A program made the translations under genes and the position numbers. A model generated the notes under the pieces. It saw only the letters and a program-made list of their open reading frames with translations. It did no database searches and had not been told where the DNA came from. From Janthinobacterium lividum (GTDB lineage: Bacteria > Pseudomonadota > Gammaproteobacteria > Steroidobacterales > Steroidobacteraceae), in contig CALPVO020000062.1 of assembly GCA_943327025.2 (NCBI GenBank), positions 1 through 10,007 on the forward strand: a stretch of 10,007 nucleotides of DNA. Direction: 5' to 3'. Positions 1 to 7,880 of this stretch are shown here, piece by piece (the first letter of the stretch is position 1; each line of letters opens with the position of its first letter).

Positions 1-678
1 CGGCACTCCGGACGGCGTCGCCGCCGGCAATTCGGCTAGCAAGCGGAGATTGTGATCCAGGTTTTTGCCGAAACCGAAGCCCGGGTCGACCAGCAGACGG
101 TCTTCCGCCATACCCAGCGCACGGCATGCCTCGAGCCGCGCCTGCAACCAATCGCGCACCTCGGCAACCACATCCGTGTAGTACGGGGACTGTTGCATGG
201 TGCCCGGCTCGCCCTGCATGTGCATGAGGCAAACCGCAGCACTGGAAGCCGCGGCCGCCTCCAAAGCGCCGGGCAAACGCAAGCCACGAACGTCGTTGAT
301 GAGGTGCGCGCCTGCCGCCGTGACCGCGCGGATGACCGCAGGCTGGCTGGTGTCCACGGAAATGATGACATCGAGCTCTTGCCTGAGCGCTTCGACCACC
401 GGTACTACTCGCTGGAGTTCCTCTTCCACAGGAACGGCAGCCGCTCCGGGACGGGTGGACTCACCGCCGACATCGATGATGCCAGCGCCCTCCTCCACCA
501 TGCGCCGCGCATGAGCAAGCGCAGCGGCCACGCCTTGGTGACGACCGCCGTCCGAGAAGGAATCGGGGGTAACGTTCAGCACGCCCATGACCACGGGCGC
601 GCTGAGGCCGAGGCGGCGTTCGCCGCAGGCCAACTCCCCGCGGGCCGATTCCCCGCGGAACAAGTCTCCGCGGGCCAC
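1..678 (-). CDS. folP: Dihydropteroate synthase, 3' end cut by window edge
   Basis: FolP condenses 6-hydroxymethyl-dihydropterin pyrophosphate with p-aminobenzoate to make dihydropteroate in cytosolic folate synthesis; it is the sulfonamide target. I translated 226 codons from the minus strand. Counting from the GTG at 678, visible motifs are NVTPDSFSDGG (35-45), GGESTRPGA (71-79), SVDTSQ (107-112), LINDVRG (126-132) and DPGFGFGK (198-205). Asn35, Asp110, Asn128, Asp198 and Lys205 of the TIM-barrel active site are present. The family is about 275-285 residues, so roughly 50-60 C-terminal residues lie outside the window. The start is uncertain: the first in-frame ATG (588) is inside the first core strand, so GTG 678 or TTG 663/633 must be used. 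GTG 678 lies 5 bases after the ftsH stop and gives an N-terminus of typical length, suggesting translational coupling. The N-terminus carries a 15-bp tandem repeat. No insertion is seen in the drug-binding loops. Confidence 0.96.
   Translation of the reverse strand, partial: MARGDLFRGESARGELACGERRLGLSAPVVMGVLNVTPDSFSDGGRHQGVAAALAHARRMVEEGAGIIDVGGESTRPGAAAVPVEEELQRVVPVVEALRQELDVIISVDTSQPAVIRAVTAAGAHLINDVRGLRLPGALEAAAASSAAVCLMHMQGEPGTMQQSPYYTDVVAEVRDWLQARLEACRALGMAEDRLLVDPGFGFGKNLDHNLRLLAELPAATPSGVP
614..673 (-). repeat. Degenerate 15-bp tandem repeat at the folP 5' end
   Basis: Four consecutive 15-base units lie in the first codons of folP, with CCGCGG-type cores repeating at plus-strand positions 623, 638, 653 and 668. 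The two middle units differ at 2 of 15 bases; the outer two are more diverged. In frame they encode RGDLF, RGESA, RGELA and CGERR (residues 3-22). The last unit overlaps the part that looks like the normal FolP N-terminus, so the extra copies appear to extend the protein at its start. Each unit also carries a GGAG/GGGGA-like purine stretch on the coding strand. Confidence 0.75.
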
Positions 679-683
679 GGAGA

Positions 684-2606
684 CTAGTGCTGGCTCGCCG
701 GGCTACTCACGTCCGGTGTTGCCGTGGGCGTGCCATCCGAAGGAGGAGCCGGCGGCGGGACATCTTCCCAGCCCGCCGGAACACGCGCTTCACCACCCGC
801 CATGATGTCGGCGATCTGGTGCTCGTCGATGGTTTCGTACTTGATAAGCGCTTCCGCCATCTTGTGCAGCTTGGCGACGTTATCCGTGAGGATTTTACGG
901 GTACGTTCGTAGTTCGAATCGATAAGGCGACGCACTTCCTCGTCGATGATGCGCGCGGTGTCGTCCGAGACCTGTTTGTGCTGGCTCATAGAGCGGCCGA
1001 GGAAGACCTCGCCCTCTTCTTCCGTATAGGTCTGCGGGCCGAGACGGTCCGACAAGCCCCAGCGCGTGACCATGTTGCGAGCCAACTCCGTGGCGCGCTC
1101 GATGTCGTTGGAAGCACCTGTAGTGACTGCATCCAGACCGAAAATGAGTTCTTCGGCAACGCGACCACCAAACAGGGTGGAGATACGGCTTTCCAGGCTG
1201 CGCTTGCTGCTGCTGTACCGGTCTTGCTCGGGCAGGAACATGGTGACGCCCAGCGCACGACCACGCGGAATGATGGTGACCTTGTAGACCGGGTCGTGCT
1301 CGGGAACGACGAGGCCTACGATGGCGTGACCGGCCTCGTGATAAGCGGTGTTGCGCTTTTCCGTGTCGCTCATGACCATGGACTTGCGCTCGGCGCCCAT
1401 CATGATCTTGTCTTTGGCACGGTCGAATTCTTCCATGGTGACCACGCGCTTGTTGAAACGGGCAGCGAACAGCGCCGCCTCGTTCACCAAGTTGGCGAGG
1501 TCCGCACCGGAGAAGCCCGGTGTGCCACGCGCGATGACGCTCGGCTTCACGTCGTCGCCCAAGGGCACCTTGCGCATGTGAACTTTGAGGATTTGCTCGC
1601 GCCCACGCACATCGGGAAGACCGACCACCACCTGACGGTCGAAACGGCCCGGGCGCAACAGCGCCGGGTCGAGCACGTCCGGGCGGTTCGTGGCAGCGAT
1701 GACGATGATGCCCTCGTTGCCTTCGAAGCCGTCCATCTCGACCAGCAGTTGATTCAAGGTTTGCTCACGCTCGTCATGACCACCGCCGAGACCGGCACCG
1801 CGGTGACGACCCACGGCATCAATTTCGTCGATGAAGATGATGCAAGGCGCATGCTTTTTGGCCTGCTCGAACATGTCACGTACGCGCGAGGCGCCGACAC
1901 CGACGAACATTTCCACGAAATCCGAACCGGAGATGGTGAAAAACGGCACCTTGGCCTCGCCGGCAATGGCGCGGGCGAGGAGCGTCTTGCCCGTACCCGG
2001 GCTGCCCACCATGAGCACACCCTTGGGAATCTTGCCGCCGAGCTTCTGGAACTTCGCGGGGTCCTTGAGGAAATCGACGATTTCCTTCACCTCTTCCTTG
2101 GCCTCGTCGACACCGGCAACGTCGGCGAAGGTGACGGTGATTTGGTCTTCACTGAGCATGCGGGCGCGGCTCTTCCCGAAGGACATGGCACCCCGGCCAT
2201 TGCCACCACCCTGCATCTGGCGCATGAAGTAGACCCAAAGGCCGATGAGCAGCAGCACCGGGAAGCTGTTCAGGAACAACTGCATGATGAGGCTGGGCTT
2301 TTCCGGGGGAACGCCCTGGAAGTTCACGCCATGGGAACGCAGTTCGCCGACGAGCGCCGTGGGGTTACCACTCTCGACGTTGAAGGTTTGGAAAGACTGC
2401 CCACTGGCCGTCTTGCCGACGATGATTTCGCCGCGCTCGCCGCGGAACTCCACCGTACGCACATTGTTGTTCTTGACCTCGGCCAAGAACTGCGAATAGG
2501 CCATGGGCTCGGGAGCAGCCGTTTTGCCATTGAAGGTCTGGACAATCATCAGGAGGGCCACCGCGATGGCTACCCAGATGAAAATATTCTTGGTCAGGTC
2601 TTTCAA
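684..2606 (-). CDS. ftsH: ATP-dependent zinc metalloprotease FtsH
   Basis: FtsH is a hexameric inner-membrane AAA+ protease that extracts and degrades misassembled membrane proteins and short-lived regulators; in E. coli these include LpxC and sigma-32. The 640 residues are close to E. coli length (644). In order: TM1 (about 8-26), a periplasmic domain (about 27-104), TM2 (about 107-128), Walker A GSPGTGKT (201-208), pore loop MFVG (233-236), Walker B IIFIDEID (256-263), second region of homology ending RPGRFDRQ with arginine fingers 318 and 321, zinc site HEAGH (423-427) and third ligand Asp501. The last 30 residues are Pro/Ser/Thr-rich and poorly conserved. Walker A has Ser where E. coli has Pro (GPPGTGKT). 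The start is TTG at 2606: GAGGAG lies 5 bases upstream and the N-terminus aligns with homologs. It lies 54 bases after rlmE and 5 bases before folP, so one operon is likely. Confidence 0.98.
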   Translation of the reverse strand: MKDLTKNIFIWVAIAVALLMIVQTFNGKTAAPEPMAYSQFLAEVKNNNVRTVEFRGERGEIIVGKTASGQSFQTFNVESGNPTALVGELRSHGVNFQGVPPEKPSLIMQLFLNSFPVLLLIGLWVYFMRQMQGGGNGRGAMSFGKSRARMLSEDQITVTFADVAGVDEAKEEVKEIVDFLKDPAKFQKLGGKIPKGVLMVGSPGTGKTLLARAIAGEAKVPFFTISGSDFVEMFVGVGASRVRDMFEQAKKHAPCIIFIDEIDAVGRHRGAGLGGGHDEREQTLNQLLVEMDGFEGNEGIIVIAATNRPDVLDPALLRPGRFDRQVVVGLPDVRGREQILKVHMRKVPLGDDVKPSVIARGTPGFSGADLANLVNEAALFAARFNKRVVTMEEFDRAKDKIMMGAERKSMVMSDTEKRNTAYHEAGHAIVGLVVPEHDPVYKVTIIPRGRALGVTMFLPEQDRYSSSKRSLESRISTLFGGRVAEELIFGLDAVTTGASNDIERATELARNMVTRWGLSDRLGPQTYTEEEGEVFLGRSMSQHKQVSDDTARIIDEEVRRLIDSNYERTRKILTDNVAKLHKMAEALIKYETIDEHQIADIMAGGEARVPAGWEDVPPPAPPSDGTPTATPDVSSPASQH

Positions 2607-2632
2607 CTTTGCTCCTCGGGCAGCAAGGCCCG
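2607..2632 (-). promoter_or_regulatory. ftsH ribosome binding site abutting a small hairpin
   Basis: On the minus strand a strong Shine-Dalgarno GAGGAG (2617-2612) sits 5 bases before the TTG start of ftsH. Immediately 5' is an inverted repeat CGGGC/GCCCG (2632-2628 and 2621-2617) with a 6-base loop; its last G is the first base of the Shine-Dalgarno. The site supports the TTG start. A role for the hairpin in controlling translation is only a suggestion. Confidence 0.65.
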
Positions 2633-2660
2633 GCGCCGCCGTGGCGCACCTGAAACGACT

Positions 2661-3305
2661 CTACACCCCACGCCGGCCCGTCGCCAGCAAGTAGATTTCG
2701 GAGCTTCGAGCCCGTGACGCCTTTGGCTTTTTCAGCTTTACGGCACCATATTGGGACCGGGCAGCCTTGACGAACGGGTCGAAACCTTCTCCTTGGAACA
2801 CCTTCGACAGAAAAGCGCCCCCCGGTTTGAGTGTTTTGGCAGCGAACTCGAGCGCGAGTTCCGCCAAATACATGGACCGGGGCTGGTCGACGGCGTCTAC
2901 TCCCGACATGTTGGGGGCCATGTCGGACAAAACAAGGTCAACCGGACGCCCGCCCAAGAGGGCCAGAAATTCGTCATAAACCTGCTCCTCCCGAAAGTCG
3001 CCTTCCACGAAGGTGACCCCGTTCACCCCCTCCATGGGGAGGATGTCGAGGGCGAAGATGGCCCCGTTGCCGTCACCCTGCCCCGACCCCTGCAGGTAGC
3101 GGGCCACGTACTGGCTCCAGCCGCCCGGGGCGGCCCCGAGGTCGACCACCACCATGCCTGGGCGGAACAGTTTCTCAGCGCGGGCAATCTCTTCGAGTTT
3201 GTACACAGCCCGCGAACGCCAACCCTCAGCGCGGGCACGCTTCACGAACTCGTCGTTGTGGTGTTCGTCCAGCCAGCGGCTACTGCTCTTGCTGCGATTC
3301 GTCAT
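2661..3305 (-). CDS. rlmE: 23S rRNA (uridine-2'-O-)-methyltransferase RlmE
   Basis: RlmE (FtsJ/RrmJ) uses S-adenosylmethionine to methylate the 2'-OH of U2552 in the A-loop of 23S rRNA, late in 50S assembly. The 214 residues fit the family (E. coli 209). A basic N-terminus is followed by a Rossmann-like methyltransferase fold. The SAM-binding motif DLGAAPGGWSQ is at 55-65 and SDMAPNMSG at 127-135. The K-D-K-E catalytic set known from the E. coli enzyme is present as Lys36, Asp128, Lys168 and Glu203. The ATG start follows a weak AGG with 7-base spacing. It diverges from yhbY over 31 bases and precedes ftsH by 54 bases; the rlmE-ftsH pairing is the same as the heat-shock-linked ftsJ-ftsH operon of E. 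coli. I found no convincing sigma-32 promoter just upstream. Confidence 0.97.
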   Translation of the reverse strand: MTNRSKSSSRWLDEHHNDEFVKRARAEGWRSRAVYKLEEIARAEKLFRPGMVVVDLGAAPGGWSQYVARYLQGSGQGDGNGAIFALDILPMEGVNGVTFVEGDFREEQVYDEFLALLGGRPVDLVLSDMAPNMSGVDAVDQPRSMYLAELALEFAAKTLKPGGAFLSKVFQGEGFDPFVKAARSQYGAVKLKKPKASRARSSEIYLLATGRRGV

Positions 3306-3322
3306 GGGTCAACCTGCCCTGC

Positions 3323-3330
3323 CGTATACT
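3323..3330. promoter_or_regulatory. Possible two-way -10 region between rlmE and yhbY
   Basis: The 31-base divergent gap contains the palindrome GTATAC (3324-3329). On the plus strand it gives TATACT (3325-3330), one mismatch from the sigma-70 -10 consensus and 6 bases before the yhbY ATG. On the minus strand it gives TATACG (3328-3323), with a weak -35-like TTCCGA 17 bases upstream inside yhbY. No good -35 is seen for the plus direction. Symmetric -10 elements are known to drive divergent transcription in bacteria; its use here is inferred from position and sequence only. Confidence 0.4.
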
Positions 3331-3336
3331 GCCGCC

Positions 3337-3636
3337 ATGGAACTTTCGGAAAACCAGAAAAAACACCTGCGCCGCTTGGGGCATGCCCTGAAGCCGGTCG
3401 TCATGCTCGGCCAGCACGGCTTGACCGAGGCTGTCACCCGCGAAATGGACTTGGCCTTGGCCCACCACGAGCTCATCAAGGTGAGCGCCCGGGTGGGCGA
3501 ACGCGAGGACCGCGACACCGCGCTGCAGATGCTGGCAGACAGCACCCAGAGCACACTGGTACAGCGCATCGGCAACGTGGGGCTGTTCTTCCGGCCAAAG
3601 CCGAAACTCAGCCGCATCGTGCTGCCTTCCACTTGA
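3337..3636 (+). CDS. yhbY: CRM-domain ribosome assembly RNA-binding protein YhbY
   Basis: This 99-residue protein matches the single CRM (KH-like) domain family typified by E. coli YhbY (97 residues), which associates with pre-50S ribosomal particles. Visible hallmarks are the N-terminal block LKPVVMLG (residues 18-25), the GxxG loop as GQHG (25-28), LTEAV, the HHELIKV strand (43-49), a central variable helix, and the C-terminal block FFRPKPK before RIVLP. The ATG at 3337 aligns with the homolog start. An in-frame ATG at 3304 would add 11 residues not expected in the family. No Shine-Dalgarno precedes 3337. It is the only plus-strand gene, divergent from rlmE and convergent with the DUF4149 gene. 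The same divergence from rlmE and convergence with the greA unit is known in E. coli, suggesting a shared role in ribosome maturation. Confidence 0.96.
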   Translation: MELSENQKKHLRRLGHALKPVVMLGQHGLTEAVTREMDLALAHHELIKVSARVGEREDRDTALQMLADSTQSTLVQRIGNVGLFFRPKPKLSRIVLPST

Positions 3637-3640
3637 ACTC

Positions 3641-3658
3641 CCGGGGCAAACGCCCCGG
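3641..3658. terminator. Perfect hairpin in the convergent yhbY/DUF4149 gap
   Basis: A 7-bp perfect inverted repeat CCGGGGC/GCCCCGG with a 4-base AAAC loop starts 4 bases after the yhbY stop and lies 33 bases beyond the end of the DUF4149 gene. It is the only strong stem in this 55-base convergent gap, so a two-way terminator is the natural reading. There is no T-run after it on either strand, so efficient intrinsic termination is doubtful; it may instead protect 3' ends or work with Rho. Confidence 0.5.
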
Positions 3659-3691
3659 TAAAGTTGCCAAAGTTTGGGGCCTGCGCGCCAC

Positions 3692-4168
3692 TCACCGCGC
3701 GCGGCGCACCACCAGCCAAGCGAGCGCCGCGCTGGCTAGCAGGTAAAGCACAGCGGATTCGCCGTGTAGCAAGGCGAACGCCTGGTTCAACGAAGCGTTC
3801 TGCTGGCCGGCGGCGTGGGCTGCCGCACGAGCAATATCCATTTTCGGCCGCAGGTAATTCTCGCTGACCAAAGGCGCAGCCATCGCCAGCAGCAGCACCC
3901 AAAGCGTCAGGCGGTCCAGTCGGCGCTCGCGGTACCAAGCGTAAGCAGTCAAGAGACCGGCCACCAACCCGCCCCAGGCCAGGCCGCGAAACAGGACGCC
4001 GGCCACCTCACCAGCCAGCACCGCGCCCGCGTCCGGTTCCACCACGCGGAAGACCGCCGGCGCCACCCACGCCACCACGGCCCAAGTAGCGCCCGCCCAA
4101 GCGGTGAGCGCCAGACGAGAAGCGCCTGCGAGCAAGGCAGCTGCACGAGTACGCATGGTGCCACTCAC
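3692..4168 (-). CDS. DUF4149 family integral membrane protein, function unknown
   Basis: This is a 158-residue hydrophobic protein with four predicted transmembrane helices, at about 19-40, 52-76, 86-104 and 134-154, and a basic C-terminus. A polar loop (about 105-130) precedes an [13 protein letters not shown] segment (131-143). The size, an N-terminal helix ending VAPAVF, and a histidine-serine motif at the last helix fit the DUF4149 family. From memory, pseudomonads carry a protein of this kind between greA and yhbY. No biochemical function is known to me. GTG 4168 overlaps the greA stop as GTGA, indicating translational coupling. An ATG at 4156 is an alternative start and would drop four residues. 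It is the last gene of the carAB-greA unit. Linkage to greA is the only functional hint. The family call is from residue patterns, not a search. Confidence 0.85.
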   Translation of the reverse strand: MSGTMRTRAAALLAGASRLALTAWAGATWAVVAWVAPAVFRVVEPDAGAVLAGEVAGVLFRGLAWGGLVAGLLTAYAWYRERRLDRLTLWVLLLAMAAPLVSENYLRPKMDIARAAAHAAGQQNASLNQAFALLHGESAVLYLLASAALAWLVVRRAR

Positions 4169-4644
4169 TCGTAGCGTACATCGACGATGACGAACGACTT
4201 CCGTCCACCGGGGGCGTCGAACTCCACCTCGTCGTCCTTCAGCTTGCCGATGAGGGCGCGCGCGATGGGCGAAGTGATGGCGATGAGATTCATGCGGATA
4301 TCCGCCTCGTCCTCGCCGACCACTTGGTAGGTGGTGGTTTTGCCGGTGTCGTTGTCTTCGATTTCGACGGTGGCGCCGAACATGACCTTGCCGTTCTGCG
4401 GCAACTTGGCGACATCGATGATTTCCGCCATGGACAAGCGGCCCTCAATCTCGCCGATGCGGCCTTCGATGAAGCCCTGCTGCTCGCGGGCGGCATGGTA
4501 TTCCGCGTTCTCGGACAGGTCACCGTGGCCGCGCGCCTCGGCGATGGCCTTGATGACCGTCGGACGGTCTTCACTCTTCAGTTTCTTCAGTTCCGCACGC
4601 AGACGCTCGGCGCCGCGGGCAGTGATGGGACGACGATTACTCAC
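4165..4644 (-). CDS. greA: Transcription elongation factor GreA
   Basis: GreA enters the secondary channel of backtracked RNA polymerase and stimulates cleavage of the transcript 3' end, rescuing stalled complexes. The 159 residues match the family (E. coli 158). The N-terminal coiled coil (about 8-75) carries at its tip [12 protein letters not shown] (41-52), including the two acidic residues Asp42 and Glu45 that hold the catalytic magnesium. The C-terminal FKBP-like domain (about 80-159) includes ATVEIED and the SPIARALIG segment. The start is GTG at 4644, overlapping the carB TGA as GTGA, with GGGAG 8 bases upstream inside carB. The stop overlaps the next gene's GTG in the same way. It is probably transcribed with carAB. 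GreB is the alternative, but the sequence fits GreA. Confidence 0.98.
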   Translation of the reverse strand: MSNRRPITARGAERLRAELKKLKSEDRPTVIKAIAEARGHGDLSENAEYHAAREQQGFIEGRIGEIEGRLSMAEIIDVAKLPQNGKVMFGATVEIEDNDTGKTTTYQVVGEDEADIRMNLIAITSPIARALIGKLKDDEVEFDAPGGRKSFVIVDVRYE

Positions 4645-7600
4645 GCTTCCAACTCCCGATGGAGGTCCTGCAGGCGATTGACGGCCACCTCATCCAGATG
4701 ATCGAGCGCATCGCAGGTAGCCAGCGCGCCCGGCAGGGTGGTGTAGTAAGTTACACGACGGGCAACGGCCTCGCGGCGGATGGAACGCGATTCGCGCACC
4801 GCCTGCTTGCCTTCCGTTGTGTTCACGATGAGCTGGATCTCGTCGTTCATGATCATGTCGACACAGTGCGGCCGGCCCTCACGGACTTTGTTCACTCGCC
4901 GGCAGGCAAGGCCAGCGGCATCAAGGACGTCGGCGGTACCATGGGTCGCGACGATCTCGAAGTCGTGGGCGATCAAGCGCCGGGCCAGCTCGACGGCAGC
5001 GGTTTTGTCGCGGTCACGCAGCGACAGGAAGGCCCGCCCACTGCGCGGCAGTGTGACATTCGAGCCGGACTGTGCTTTGGCGTAAGCCTCACCAAAACTG
5101 CGGCCCGTGCCCATCACCTCGCCGGTGGACTTCATCTCGGGCCCGAGGATCGGGTCCGCATCCGGGAATTTGTTGAACGGGAATACCGCTTCCTTCACGG
5201 AGAAGAACGGCGGGATGCGTTCATCCAGAGTGCCCTGCTCGGCCAGCGTTCGACCAGTCATGACCCGTGCGGCTACTTTGGCGAGCGGCCGACCGATGGC
5301 CTTGGAGACGAACGGCACCGTGCGGGAAGCACGCGGGTTCACCTCCAGCACATACACCACGCCATTCTGGATGGCGAACTGCACGTTCATGAGGCCAACC
5401 ACCTTAAGCGCCAGCGCCATCTTGCGAGTCTGGTCCCGCAGTTCGTCTTGCACTGCCGCGGACAGCGAATAAGGAGGCAACGAGCAACTCGAGTCGCCTG
5501 AGTGAACGCCGGCTTGCTCGATGTGCTCCATGATGCCGCCGATAAGCACGTCCTTGCCGTCGCAGATAGCGTCGACGTCAACCTCGATGGCCAAGTCCAG
5601 GAAGCGATCCAGCAGCACAGGACTGTCATTGGACACCTTGACCGCTTCAGTCATGTACACGCGCAGGTCATCTTCGTTGAAGACGACTTCCATGGCACGC
5701 CCGCCCAGCACATAGCTTGGGCGAACGACCAGCGGGTAACCGACTTCACGCGCCAAACGCACAGCGGATTCTTCATCGCGCGCCGTGGCATTGGCCGGCT
5801 GCTTCAGCCCCAGTTCTTGAATGAGCACCTGAAAGCGTTCACGGTCTTCAGCAACGTCGATGGCGTCTGGCGAAGTGCCAATGATGGGCGCACCAGCGGC
5901 GGCCAGCGCACGCGACAGCTTCAGGGGCGTCTGCCCGCCGTATTGGACGATAACGCCAACCGGCTTTTCCTTCGTGATGATTTCCATCACGTCTTCGAAG
6001 GTGAGCGGCTCGAAGTACAAGCGGTCCGAGGTGTCGTAGTCCGTGGACACGGTCTCCGGATTGCAGTTCACCATGATGGTCTCGTAGCCGTCCTCGCGTA
6101 GTGCGAGGGCGGCATGGACGCAGCAGTAGTCGAACTCAATACCCTGCCCGATACGATTCGGACCACCGCCGAGAATCATGATCTTCTTGCGGTCCGACGG
6201 CACCGCCTCGCACTCCTCTTCGTAGGTGGAGTAGAGGTATGCCGTCGATGTAGCGAACTCGGCGGCACAGGTGTCTACGCGCTTGTAGACCGGATGCAAA
6301 CCGAAAGCGATACGGCGATCGCGCAGGGTGGACTCTGGAATTCCCAGCAGTTTCGCCAAGCGCGAGTCGGCAAAGCCCTTGCGCTTCAGGGCGCGCAGTC
6401 GAACGGCATCCAGCGCCGCCAGCCCGCCGGCGACCACTGCTGCTTCCTCGACGATGAGGTCCTCGATTTGCGCGAGGAACCAGGGGTCGATGGCAGTAGC
6501 AGCGAATACCTGCGCTCGCGTCCAACCGTCACGGAAAGCGTCGGCCACATAGAGCAAGCGGTCCGGGCCGGCATGCCGCAGTTCGTAGTCCAGCTTCTCG
6601 CGTTGCTCCACCGTGAGTGCCTGACGTCCGGCATTGGGGAAGCGCTCCGTGAAACCATCGAGACCCGTCTCGAGACTCCGCAGCGCCTTGTGCAGACTCT
6701 CCTGAAGGGTACGGCCGATAGCCATAGCCTCGCCCACCGACTTCATCTGCGTCGTGAGGCGAATGTTGGCACCGGGGAACTTCTCGAACGTGAAACGCGG
6801 CACTTTCGTGACCACGTAGTCGATGGCCGGCTCGAACGAGGCCGGCGTGGCGCCGCCCGTGATTTCGTTGCGCAGTTCGTCGAGCGTGTAGCCCACGGCC
6901 AGCTTGGCAGCCACCTTGGCGATGGGGAAACCCGTGGCCTTCGAGGCCAGCGCGGAAGAACGTGACACGCGCGGGTTCATCTCGATGACGATCATCTCGC
7001 CATTCGCCGGGTTGATGGCGAACTGCACGTTCGAGCCGCCGGTATCGACACCAATCTTGCGCAGCACCGCGAGGCTCGCGTCGCGCATGCGCTGGTATTC
7101 CTTGTCCGTCAGCGTCTGTGCTGGCGCCACCGTGATGGAGTCGCCGGTGTGCACGCCCATCGGGTCGAGGTTCTCGATGGAGCAGATGATGATGCAGTTG
7201 TCCGCACGGTCGCGGACCACTTCCATCTCGTACTCCTTCCAGCCCAGTACGCTCTGCTCGAGCAGCACTTCGCTGGTAGGCGAGGCAGCGAGGCCGCGCC
7301 CCACAATAGCCTCGAATTCCTGCCGGTTGTAAGCGATACCACCGCCGGAGCCGCCCATGGTGAACGACGGGCGGATGACCGTCGGGTAGCCGATATCGGG
7401 CTGAGCGGCGATGGCCTCTTCCATGGTGTGTGCCACACGCGCCAGCGGCGTCGCCAAGCCGATGTCGGTCATCGCCTGTTTAAACAGTGCGCGATCCTCG
7501 GCCATGTCGATGGCTTCACGCGAGGCACCGATGAGCTCGCAACCGAACTTCTCGAGCACTCCTTCACGCACCAAGTCGAGCGCGCAGTTCAGCGCGGTCT

Positions 7601-7877
7601 GGCCGCCCATCGTCGGCAGTAACGCATCGGGCCGCTCTTTTTCGATGATGCGGGCGACCGTACGCCAGTTCACCGGTTCAATGTAGATGGCGTCGGCGCT
7701 CTCCGGGTCCGTCATGATGGTGGCGGGGTTGGAGTTGACGAGGATGACCCGGAAGCCTTCCTCGCGCAGCGCCTTGCACGCCTGAGCGCCGGAGTAGTCG
7801 AACTCGCAGGCCTGCCCGATGACGATAGGGCCTGCGCCGATGATGAGAATACTGTGGATGTCGTTACGTTTTGGCAT
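4641..7877 (-). CDS. carB: Carbamoyl phosphate synthetase, large (synthetase) subunit
   Basis: CarB makes carbamoyl phosphate from bicarbonate, two ATP and ammonia channelled from CarA, feeding arginine and pyrimidine synthesis. The 1078 residues compare with 1073 in E. coli. Two ATP-grasp halves are plain: the first (about 1-403) has [12 protein letters not shown] (169-180) and [10 protein letters not shown] (299-308); the second (about 560-940) has [15 protein letters not shown] (570-584), [12 protein letters not shown] (719-730) and [12 protein letters not shown] (845-856). Between them is the oligomerisation domain. The C-terminal MGS-like allosteric domain (about 941-1078) keeps Lys958, Thr978 and Lys997, which line up with E. 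coli UMP/IMP-site residues 954, 974 and 993, so UMP inhibition is expected. The ATG is 3 bases after the carA stop, with GAGG upstream in carA. In P. aeruginosa an extra ORF separates carA and carB, from memory; none is present here. Confidence 0.99.
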   Translation of the reverse strand: MPKRNDIHSILIIGAGPIVIGQACEFDYSGAQACKALREEGFRVILVNSNPATIMTDPESADAIYIEPVNWRTVARIIEKERPDALLPTMGGQTALNCALDLVREGVLEKFGCELIGASREAIDMAEDRALFKQAMTDIGLATPLARVAHTMEEAIAAQPDIGYPTVIRPSFTMGGSGGGIAYNRQEFEAIVGRGLAASPTSEVLLEQSVLGWKEYEMEVVRDRADNCIIICSIENLDPMGVHTGDSITVAPAQTLTDKEYQRMRDASLAVLRKIGVDTGGSNVQFAINPANGEMIVIEMNPRVSRSSALASKATGFPIAKVAAKLAVGYTLDELRNEITGGATPASFEPAIDYVVTKVPRFTFEKFPGANIRLTTQMKSVGEAMAIGRTLQESLHKALRSLETGLDGFTERFPNAGRQALTVEQREKLDYELRHAGPDRLLYVADAFRDGWTRAQVFAATAIDPWFLAQIEDLIVEEAAVVAGGLAALDAVRLRALKRKGFADSRLAKLLGIPESTLRDRRIAFGLHPVYKRVDTCAAEFATSTAYLYSTYEEECEAVPSDRKKIMILGGGPNRIGQGIEFDYCCVHAALALREDGYETIMVNCNPETVSTDYDTSDRLYFEPLTFEDVMEIITKEKPVGVIVQYGGQTPLKLSRALAAAGAPIIGTSPDAIDVAEDRERFQVLIQELGLKQPANATARDEESAVRLAREVGYPLVVRPSYVLGGRAMEVVFNEDDLRVYMTEAVKVSNDSPVLLDRFLDLAIEVDVDAICDGKDVLIGGIMEHIEQAGVHSGDSSCSLPPYSLSAAVQDELRDQTRKMALALKVVGLMNVQFAIQNGVVYVLEVNPRASRTVPFVSKAIGRPLAKVAARVMTGRTLAEQGTLDERIPPFFSVKEAVFPFNKFPDADPILGPEMKSTGEVMGTGRSFGEAYAKAQSGSNVTLPRSGRAFLSLRDRDKTAAVELARRLIAHDFEIVATHGTADVLDAAGLACRRVNKVREGRPHCVDMIMNDEIQLIVNTTEGKQAVRESRSIRREAVARRVTYYTTLPGALATCDALDHLDEVAVNRLQDLHRELEA

Positions 7878-7880
7878 GGC

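Noticed and set aside
52..687. A 211-codon plus-strand open frame opposite folP.
   Set aside because: It is the antisense shadow of folP codons; its repetitive tail only reflects the 15-bp tandem repeat.
687..2717. A 676-codon open frame on the plus strand lying antisense across all of ftsH.
   Set aside because: Its product is low-complexity, rich in His, Asp, Arg and Gly, and shows no recognisable domain. Long antisense frames are expected opposite GC-rich genes with biased third positions, and FtsH on the other strand is unmistakable.
3337..3420. Search for a sigma-32 heat-shock promoter upstream of rlmE-ftsH, suggested by the CCCCAA stretch.
   Set aside because: The nearest CTTGAA-like element (CTTCAG) is only 6 bases away, not the required 11-15, so the site does not fit.
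2751..3746. A 331-codon plus-strand open frame crossing rlmE, yhbY and the convergent gap.
   Set aside because: It runs antisense to rlmE and out of frame through yhbY, both clearly real. No family features are seen and no ribosome binding site supports it.
4659..7622. Several 120-280 codon plus-strand open frames opposite carB.
   Set aside because: All are antisense to an intact, near-textbook CarB and have compositions typical of reverse-strand shadows.
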